Positions 58,761-64,000 of a stretch of DNA of 64,000 bases are shown one piece after another. This DNA is from Streptomyces sp. NBC_01224. Lineage in GTDB: Bacteria > Actinomycetota > Actinomycetes > Streptomycetales > Streptomycetaceae. The notes under the pieces are model-generated. The model had not been told where the DNA came from and made no database searches. It worked only from the letters and a program-made list of their open reading frames with translations. The position numbers were made by a program, and so were the translations under genes. The stretch covers positions 4,459,001 to 4,523,000 of the forward strand of contig NZ_CP108529.1 in the NCBI RefSeq assembly GCF_036002945.1, written 5' to 3'. Numbering within the stretch: the first letter of the stretch is position 1; each line of letters opens with the position of its first letter.

Positions 58761-59720
58761 TCAGCCCTCGCCTCCACGGAAGACCGGAAGCTCCAACTCC
58801 GGGTCCGTACGGAGGAATTCCAGCCGCACCGGCATTCCCGTCCGCACCTTGTCGTACGGCACGCCGACCACATTGCCGACCATCCGCACGCCCTCCGCCA
58901 GCTCTATCAGCGCCACCGCGTACGGCCCGCCCTCCGCGGAGGTGCTGAAGGCGGGGAAGGGCGGGTGATGCATCACGACGTAACTGAAGACGGTGCCCTC
59001 GCCGCTCGCCTCGACCGTGTCCCATTCCTGGCAGCCGCATCCGTTGCAGCCGGGCAGCCAGGGAAAACGCAGGGTCGCGCACTCGCCGCACCGCTGGATC
59101 AGCAGCCTGTGCTCGGCGACGCCCTGCCAGAACCCGGCGTTGTCCCGGTTGATCACCGGCCTCGGGCGCAGGCTCCGGCCGCCGCGGGGCGCCGCACGCT
59201 TCACCGCTGCCGGTGTGTACTTGAGAATCCGGAAGCGGTGCGTCCCGGCGGGCTCCCCCTCCGCGCGGACGTCCATCCGCGTCGTCACGAAGTAGCCCGT
59301 CCCCAGCCTGGTCGTCTTCCGCTCCGAGACCGACTCGATCACCGCGTCGAACGTGATCCGGTCGCCGGGCCGCAGCGGCCGCAGATATTCCTGTTCGCAG
59401 TCGGTCGCGACCACCGAGGCGTATCCCGCGCCGTCGAGCAGGGCGAAAAGGTCCTCGTACGCCTGGGAGCGGTCGGTGTGCCCCGAGAGGCCGCCCATCG
59501 TCCACGCCTGCAGCATCGTCGGCGGGGCGATCGCCTCCGGCCCCGTGTAGGCGGGGCCGGTGTCCCCCATCGCCTCGCACCAGTGCCTGATCATCGGCTC
59601 GTTGACGAGGTCCTTGCCGACGCCCGCGGTCGCGGCGGCACGCCCCTCGAACTCCTTGAGCCGCTCGTACAACTGGTCCGGCCCGCCCTGTTCTTCCCGC
59701 TCTTCCCGCGCGCCCGTCAC
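58761..59720 (-). CDS. MaoC-DUF35 fusion (ChsH2-like)
   Basis: The 319-residue protein starts at GTG 59720, overlapping the previous stop. Residues ~20-170 are a MaoC-like hot dog (WCEAMGDTGPAYTGPEAIAP then PPTMLQAWTMGGLSGH). Residues ~195-310 are DUF35: a zinc ribbon with CGECATLRFPWLPGCNGCGC and an OB fold (GEGTVFSYVVMHHPPFPAF). The mycobacterial ChsH2 has this same fusion; its DUF35 part activates Ltp2. The HFPW zinc-ribbon cysteines are intact, so it should bind zinc. Confidence 0.9.
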   Translation of the reverse strand: MTGAREEREEQGGPDQLYERLKEFEGRAAATAGVGKDLVNEPMIRHWCEAMGDTGPAYTGPEAIAPPTMLQAWTMGGLSGHTDRSQAYEDLFALLDGAGYASVVATDCEQEYLRPLRPGDRITFDAVIESVSERKTTRLGTGYFVTTRMDVRAEGEPAGTHRFRILKYTPAAVKRAAPRGGRSLRPRPVINRDNAGFWQGVAEHRLLIQRCGECATLRFPWLPGCNGCGCQEWDTVEASGEGTVFSYVVMHHPPFPAFSTSAEGGPYAVALIELAEGVRMVGNVVGVPYDKVRTGMPVRLEFLRTDPELELPVFRGGEG

Positions 59721-60892
59721 CGCTTGCCCCTCTTCATGCCGAGCCGCATCGTCGCGACGATCTCCCGCTGCACCTCGCTCACTCCGCCCCCAAAGGTGTT
59801 GATCTGCGCCGCCCTGTTCATCCGCTCCAGCTCCCCGTCCCCGAAGGAGCCGGGCGAACCGCCCCGGATCGTCCCGGCCTCGCCCGTGATTTCCTGGCAG
59901 ATCCGATACACCTCGACAGCGCTCTCGGTTCCCACGAACTTCACGCCGCTCGCCTCGCCCGGGGCCAGCGAACCCGCCCCGACATCCCCCACCATCCGCC
60001 AGTTGAGCAGGCGCGTCGCCGCCAGCCGGGCGTACGCCTCGGCCAGCCGGGTCCGCACCCATGGCTCATCCACCGGACGCCGGCCCGTCAGCGGGTCGGG
60101 GGTGCGAGCGAAGGTGAGTGCCGCCTCGTAGAAGTCCTCGGCCTGCATTCCGATGGCGGCGAGGGCCACCCGTTCGTGGTTCAGCTGGTTGGTGATCAGC
60201 CCCCAGCCGCCGTTCTCCGCACCGACCAGATGAGTGGCGGGCACACGTATCGCGTCGTAGTAGGTGGATGTCGTGGTCAGTCCGCCCACGGTCTCGATCG
60301 GCGTCCAGGCGAACCCCGGGGCGTCCGTCGGGACCAGAATGATCGAGATGCCCTGGTGCTTGGGTGCATCCGGGTCCGTGCGGCAGGCGAGCCAGATCCA
60401 GTCGGCGTTCTGCGCATTGCTGGTGAAGATCTTCTGCCCGTCGATCACCCAGGAGTCGCCGTCCCGCACGGCCCTGGTGCGCAGCGCGGCGAGATCCGTA
60501 CCGGCCTCCGGCTCGCTGTAGCCGATGGCGAAGACGACATCGCCGCTGAGGATCCTGGGCAGGAAGTACGCCTTCTGCTCCTCGGTCCCGTATTTCATCA
60601 GCGTCGGCCCGACGGTGTTGAGGGTGACCATCGAAACGGGCGCCCCTGCCCGGTAGGCCTCGTCGAAGAAGACGAACTGCTCGTCGGGGCCACGCCCGCG
60701 GCCGCCGTACTCGAGGGGCCAGCCGAGTCCGAGCATCCCGTCCGCGCCGATCCGGCGCAGCAGTCGGCGTTGCTCGACCGGGTCCTCGACCCCGGGCCCC
60801 GTCCTCGCGTCCCTCCCGGGCATCACCGTGCGGAAGTACGTACGGAGTTCGGCGCGCAGCTGTTGCTGACGCTCCGTCTGGGCGAGGTGCAC
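59717..60892 (-). CDS. Acyl-CoA dehydrogenase, longer (FadE29-like)
   Basis: The 391-residue protein has full-length family motifs: IGADGMLGLGWPLEYGGRGR, VVFAIGYSEPEAGTDLAALR, INTFGGGVSEVQREIVATMR, and ATHLVGAENGGWGLITNQLN. It is probably FAD-dependent and would form a heterotetramer with the shorter subunit, oxidising a steroid or branched acyl-CoA. It is the first gene of the five-gene operon; the palindrome at 60,932 is 40 bases upstream. Confidence 0.92.
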   Translation of the reverse strand: MHLAQTERQQQLRAELRTYFRTVMPGRDARTGPGVEDPVEQRRLLRRIGADGMLGLGWPLEYGGRGRGPDEQFVFFDEAYRAGAPVSMVTLNTVGPTLMKYGTEEQKAYFLPRILSGDVVFAIGYSEPEAGTDLAALRTRAVRDGDSWVIDGQKIFTSNAQNADWIWLACRTDPDAPKHQGISIILVPTDAPGFAWTPIETVGGLTTTSTYYDAIRVPATHLVGAENGGWGLITNQLNHERVALAAIGMQAEDFYEAALTFARTPDPLTGRRPVDEPWVRTRLAEAYARLAATRLLNWRMVGDVGAGSLAPGEASGVKFVGTESAVEVYRICQEITGEAGTIRGGSPGSFGDGELERMNRAAQINTFGGGVSEVQREIVATMRLGMKRGKR

Positions 60893-60931
60893 GGCGGCTG
60901 CCTCCCGGACACGGGCGTACGGATCAGGGTT

Positions 60932-60948
60932 TCTGACTGTCCGTCAGA
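60932..60948. promoter_or_regulatory. 17-bp palindrome at the head of the igr-like operon
   Basis: TCTGACTGTCCGTCAGA is a 6-bp arm palindrome with five central bases, 40 bases upstream of the first dehydrogenase start. The position suits a TetR-family lipid or steroid regulator. Confidence 0.55.
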
Positions 60949-61004
60949 TCTGTACTCGCTGTCAAGGTCGCCGACGCCCCCGAGGCTGCCGCCGGGCGAC
61001 GCGA

Positions 61005-61048
61005 AGCGGCCTGCGCAAGGACACCGAAGTGCCCTTGCGCAGGCCGCT
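61005..61048 (-). terminator. Strong terminator hairpin, 16-bp stem
   Basis: AGCGGCCTGCGCAAGG (61005-61020) and its exact complement (61033-61048) follow the stop of the small secreted-protein gene. Confidence 0.85.
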
Positions 61049-61099
61049 GCTCAACCACCCATGGCCCGACCCCCCGACCGACCCATGGCCGGTCCCGGG

Positions 61100-61411
61100 T
61101 CACCAGAGATTGGTGAAGTTCACCACGACGTTCTCGTTGTGCTGGTGGATCGCGGTGAACGCCGATCGGTTCACCTGCGCGGAGTTGCTCTGGTTCGACG
61201 CTCCGGAGCCGACGGCCTGCTGCTGTGACGTGGACGAATTACCGGAGTTGTTGCCACCGACGCCACTGCCGACGACCGTCGCGACGGCCGCGTTCGATCC
61301 GTCGTTCGCGAACGAGCCACTGTCGGCCTGGGCCACGCCACTGAAGAGCACGGCAGCGAGAGGCAGAGCCGCAACAGCGGCGAGGGCGCGAGCGGTACGG
61401 GTGCTTGCCAT
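61100..61411 (-). CDS. Small secreted Asn/Ser-rich protein
   Basis: The 103-residue precursor (ATG 61411 after GGAGG) has a clear signal peptide (LAAVAALPLAAVLFSGVAQA then D). The mature ~73 residues are rich in Gly, Ser, Asn and Val: ATVVGSGVGGNNSGNSSTSQ then VGSGASNQSNSAQVNRSAFT and a closing FTAIHQHNENVVVNFTNLW. The composition recalls small surface proteins of aerial hyphae (chaplin- or rodlin-like) but the diagnostic chaplin residues are missing. No cysteines. Probably a structural or surface protein; family unrecognised. Confidence 0.8.
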   Translation of the reverse strand: MASTRTARALAAVAALPLAAVLFSGVAQADSGSFANDGSNAAVATVVGSGVGGNNSGNSSTSQQQAVGSGASNQSNSAQVNRSAFTAIHQHNENVVVNFTNLW

Positions 61412-61710
61412 GTCAATTCCTCCAGGAAGCGGAAGTACGGCTTGTCCCGAGGCAGTTGGCCGACCACCCCGGTGTTGGTCACGACGTCGCGAGACGAGAG
61501 CTGCCCACCGAATCCCCAGCGAACCACCCGTGTGATCCGATTCCCCCACAAGCATGATGAACACCCGATAAACCCTCTCGCGCCCCCAAAGCCCCAGCCC
61601 ACCCCCCTCCTGCGCCCCTTCCATCCTCTCCGGGCCGCCCGATCCCGCACGCTCCAAGAGAAGAAGCGTTCCGGCACCCGACCCGCCGGGCCCCATCCCT
61701 CTTCCCTTCT

Positions 61711-61726
61711 TCGAACACCTGTACGA
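61711..61726. promoter_or_regulatory. Near-consensus SOS box upstream of prim-pol gene
   Basis: TCGAACACCTGTACGA differs at one position from the actinobacterial LexA site TCGAAC-N4-GTTCGA and ends 11 bases upstream of the prim-pol ATG, where LexA would block expression. Confidence 0.6.
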
Positions 61727-61737
61727 AAATAGAGTTC

Positions 61738-62598
61738 ATGGCCATCACCGACCGGCAGACCGCCACCCTGGCCCTCGCCCACGCACTCTCCGCAGCCGAG
61801 CGCGGGCTCCCCGTCATCCCGCTCTCCGCCGGCAAGCTCCCAGCCCTGCCTTCTCCGCACCGGAACGAAAACCGGCCGGTCACCTGCCGGGGAGCCTGCG
61901 GCCTTCCCGGACACGGCGTCCACGACGCCACCACCGACCCCGCCGCCGTACGCGCCCTTTTCGCCGCCGCCCCCTGGGCCACCGGCTACGGCATCGCCTG
62001 CGGCCAGCCCCCGCACCACCTCATCGGCATCGACCTGGACATCGACACCACCGGTCGCAACGACTCCGCCGTCTCCCTCCAACAGCTGGCACTGCACCAC
62101 CTGTTCACCATCCCGCCGACCGTCATGGTCCTCACCCCCAGCGGCGGCCGCCACATCTGGCTGACCGGCCCGCCCGGCGTTTGCGTACCGAACTCCGCGA
62201 GCCGACTCGCCCCCGGAATCGACATCCGCGGCGCCGGCGGCTACCTGGTGGGCCCCGGCTCGGTCACCGCCCATGGCACCTACCGGCTCGCCCCGGGCAC
62301 CGCCGACCTCCCGCCGGCCGCCTGCCCCCGCGCACTCCTCCACCTGCTCACACCCCCCGCGCGCCCCCACCACCCCACGCCCCGGACCGACCAGGGCCGG
62401 GGACTGGTCCGGTTCGTCCTGGCAGCACGCGAGGGTCAGCGCAACACACGGCTCTTCTGGGCAGCCTGCCGCGCCTACGAACACGGCTTCGGCGACGCCC
62501 TGGCGGACGCCCTCACCCACGCCGCCGTCCGCACCGGCCTCACCGAGCGCGAAGCCCGCGCCACCATCGCCTCGGCGGCCCGCCTCACCACGGGCTGA
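61738..62598 (+). CDS. Bifunctional DNA primase/polymerase N-terminal domain protein
   Basis: The 286-residue protein starts LALAHALSAAERGLPVIPLS and carries the AEP-type metal-binding core LIGIDLDIDTTGRNDS (DxD) and HIWLTGPPGVCVPNSASRLA then PGIDIRGAGGYLVGPGSVTA with the conserved GG. It is the family used by actinobacterial mobile elements and stand-alone bypass enzymes; no helicase or phage gene is adjacent. It may act in damage tolerance, agreeing with the SOS box. Confidence 0.88.
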   Translation: MAITDRQTATLALAHALSAAERGLPVIPLSAGKLPALPSPHRNENRPVTCRGACGLPGHGVHDATTDPAAVRALFAAAPWATGYGIACGQPPHHLIGIDLDIDTTGRNDSAVSLQQLALHHLFTIPPTVMVLTPSGGRHIWLTGPPGVCVPNSASRLAPGIDIRGAGGYLVGPGSVTAHGTYRLAPGTADLPPAACPRALLHLLTPPARPHHPTPRTDQGRGLVRFVLAAREGQRNTRLFWAACRAYEHGFGDALADALTHAAVRTGLTEREARATIASAARLTTG

Positions 62599-62612
62599 CG
62601 GATCAGGGACGA

Positions 62613-62644
62613 CGTAAATCGGGACGTCCCCGTAAATTGGGACG
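62613..62644. repeat. Two 14-bp repeats after prim-pol gene
   Basis: CGTAAATCGGGACG (62613-62626) and CGTAAATTGGGACG (62631-62644) differ by one base, 18 bases apart. Purpose unclear; the first overlaps the palindrome GGGACGTCCC. Confidence 0.7.
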
Positions 62645-62782
62645 GCCTCGCGCCTCGAACAGCCGCGCGTCGAGATTGGCCTCATTTCGTCTCTACTCGA
62701 ACGCTCGGGACGCGTACTTATTGGTTCCCACGCAGCCACAGGGCGGAATACGGACGCGGAACCGATACCCACGGGGGAGCTC

Positions 62783-63370
62783 ATGGAGAACGCCGGAACT
62801 GCGGGGACCCCACTGCCTCTACCGCCGCCCCCGACCGGAACAGGCGTCGACCTGAAGGTGAGCAGACGCCTGCTGTGGGTGGGAGAGGCGGCCTATCCCT
62901 TGCACAACATCACCCGGGTCCACACCTTCGAACTCAGACCCAAGCGCGCGGAAGCCTTCATGAGCTTCCTGAAATGGCTCGGCGTCACGTTTGCACTGTT
63001 CGTCCTTTTCCAGATGACCAACGAGAACTCACCGTCCGACGGCGAAAGCGCGGACGGATCCGCCGGCACAGTGGGGCTTCTCGCCATCGCGATCGCGATC
63101 GGCCTGGTCGTGCGCCTGGTGAAGGATCTGGCCGCGCCGTCCGAGCACGTGCTGGCCGTCGAGACGTCCAGCGCCTCCAGCGCGCTGGTCACGCTGCCCA
63201 ATCCGGACCAACTGCGCCAGCTGGTCCGATACCTCGTCACCGCCATGGAGAACCCGGAGGCCGAGTTCCAGGTGCGTGTGGAGCGTGTGCTGGTCAATCC
63301 GAAGAACTACCACTTCGGCGACAACGTGAACATGTACGGCGGAATGTTCAACACAGGGATGAGCAAATGA
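62783..63370 (+). CDS. DUF6232-like membrane protein with C-terminal Gly/Asn motif
   Basis: The 195-residue protein (ATG after GGGGGAG) has a Pro-rich start and a conserved VSRRLLWVGEAAYPLHNITR segment. One hydrophobic helix follows (LGVTFALFVLFQMTN), then a second (AGTVGLLAIAIAIGLVVRLV) and a beta-rich region. The C-terminal 20 residues are HFGDNVNMYGGMFNTGMSK. That tail is repeated at the N-terminus of the next protein, and the two genes overlap by ATGA. The body matches the small two-helix DUF6232 family as I recall it; function unknown. Confidence 0.75.
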   Translation: MENAGTAGTPLPLPPPPTGTGVDLKVSRRLLWVGEAAYPLHNITRVHTFELRPKRAEAFMSFLKWLGVTFALFVLFQMTNENSPSDGESADGSAGTVGLLAIAIAIGLVVRLVKDLAAPSEHVLAVETSSASSALVTLPNPDQLRQLVRYLVTAMENPEAEFQVRVERVLVNPKNYHFGDNVNMYGGMFNTGMSK

Positions 63371-63714
63371 GCAACGGCGACTCCTACCACTACGGCAACA
63401 ACATCCACGGCGACAACGTCAATATGTACGGCGGTACGGGCAACACGGGCATCGTCAAGCACCAGTCCCCGGAACTTCCGGAGGCGATCGGGGAGCTGGT
63501 ACGGCTGCTGAAGAATCTGCGCGGTGATCTCGCGCCCGCGAGTGCGCAAATCATCGACGACTCGCTGCCTGCGATCACCTCCGGGACGAGCGCTCCGCAG
63601 GAGCGGCACCGCGCCCTGATCGCCGTGGCCACCATCGCCGCGACCGTCGGAACACTCGGCCAACCGGTCGCCGATGCGGTCGACAAGATCCTGGGGCTGT
63701 TGGGCGCCCGGTAG
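63367..63714 (+). CDS. Small protein with N-terminal Gly/Asn motif, coupled to DUF6232-like gene
   Basis: The 115-residue protein starts SNGDSYHYGNNIHGDNVNMY then GGTGNTGIVKHQ, where GDNVNMYGG and NTG match the C-terminal tail of the upstream protein. The rest is helical: ELPEAIGELVRLLKNLRGDL, then AVATIAATVGTLGQPVADAV and a hydrophobic DKILGLLGAR end. Start overlaps the upstream stop (ATGA). The shared motif suggests the two proteins stack or bind through it, as proposed for bacterial amyloid-signalling pairs (BASS motifs); that is a hypothesis. Confidence 0.7.
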   Translation: MSNGDSYHYGNNIHGDNVNMYGGTGNTGIVKHQSPELPEAIGELVRLLKNLRGDLAPASAQIIDDSLPAITSGTSAPQERHRALIAVATIAATVGTLGQPVADAVDKILGLLGAR

Positions 63715-63879
63715 GACAGCACACTGCAGGAAGCCGCGGCCCCGCAACCTGCTGCAACGTTCCTCCGTGGCCCCTGCCGGACCGTCGGAACTCCCCCCGG
63801 TCCGGCACAGGTCCGGATCTTGAGAATCCCGGTCGGCGCCGAGTCCCGTCCGGCGCGCCATGGCCGCCCGGTCGGTCGC

Positions 63880-64000
63880 CTACTTGTTGCTGTCCTCTGC
63901 GAGAGTGTGGGCGACGAGAGCATTGGCGTGGCCATGCCCCAGACCGTGTTCGGCCTTGAGCCAGGAGACGATCTCCATGTGCTTCCTCAGGTGGGAGGAG
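63880..64000 (-). CDS. DUF4287 protein (partial, C-terminal part)
   Basis: The last 39 codons of a minus-strand gene end at TAG 63880 and read SSHLRKHMEIVSWLKAEHGL followed by GHGHANALVAHTLAEDSNK. LKAEHGLGHGHANALVxHT is the signature of DUF4287, a small family of unknown function. The start lies beyond the window. Confidence 0.9.
   Translation of the reverse strand, partial: SSHLRKHMEIVSWLKAEHGLGHGHANALVAHTLAEDSNK

Noticed and set aside
62181..62855. Second ORF in another frame across the prim-pol gene
   Set aside because: It is Pro/Arg/His-rich shadow translation of the GC-rich prim-pol gene.
1..64000. CRISPR arrays and insertion sequences
   Set aside because: No regular repeat-spacer array and no transposase or IS inverted-repeat pair was seen by eye on either strand; short degraded copies cannot be excluded without a search.

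Overview
This is a high-GC chromosomal window from a Streptomyces-like actinomycete. The evidence is very high GC with G/C-ending codons, GTG starts, many ATGA/GTGA start-stop overlaps, a divergent SSI-type protease inhibitor, DUF397/XRE-DUF5753 proteins, and a sigF-sigN pair beside tadA, a tRNA-Ser and upp. No species is assigned; everything was read by eye.

Positions 1-22,009 hold a Streptomyces extracellular contractile injection system (eCIS) locus that continues off the left edge. On the minus strand, in transcription order, it contains a LuxR-type regulator, a secreted VWA protein, a DUF4255 cap protein, an AAA+ ATPase, sheath, tube, a tail-assembly-like protein, a very small DUF6760-like protein, a disordered protein rich in hydrophobic-Gln-Arg motifs, a second tube protein, and a gene cut by the edge. 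A membrane protein (19,827, CisA-like) and a DUF4157 protein (21,200) flank the regulator. About 8.7 kb of cargo splits the structural block between ATPase and sheath: a large modular effector with an AT-richer C-terminus and a putative immunity gene, a small remnant ORF, an XRE/DUF397 pair, two hypotheticals and a cytochrome P450-hydrolase pair.

Positions 22,010-31,610 are conserved housekeeping: an HhH-GPD protein, a broken HerA-like ATPase, a LytR_C protein, upp, tadA with its partner, tRNA-Ser(CGA), a structured non-coding stretch, small conserved proteins, and sigma factors sigF and sigN. Positions 31,611-40,286 hold efflux and stress genes: a marR-MFS operon whose transporter ends in Carboxypeptidase-D-regulatory-like repeats, a YceI protein carrying the same type of domain, a flavin/F420 enzyme, a dehydrogenase remnant, and an MFS-tetR operon with a clear multi-site operator. 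Positions 40,287-48,520 hold a translationally coupled response regulator/histidine kinase/glycosyltransferase operon, an amidohydrolase, DUF2797, tRNA-Arg(ACG) and tRNA-Ser(GCT).

Positions 48,760-64,000 hold the SSI inhibitor, a giant PAS protein with a degenerate kinase region, an acyl-CoA ligase with a palindromic operator, a SigE-family sigma factor, and a five-gene operon (two acyl-CoA dehydrogenases, two MaoC-type proteins, one thiolase-like lipid-transfer protein) with the gene content of the mycobacterial igr steroid side-chain operon. After these come a small secreted protein, a primase-polymerase with a near-consensus SOS box, a coupled gene pair sharing a Gly/Asn-rich motif, and a truncated DUF4287 gene.

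The most notable signals are the cargo block with its polymorphic-toxin-like effector, the QR motifs shared among eCIS accessory proteins, the motif-sharing pair at the right end, several unassigned palindromic repeat arrays, and a candidate structured RNA at 27.57-27.64 kb.
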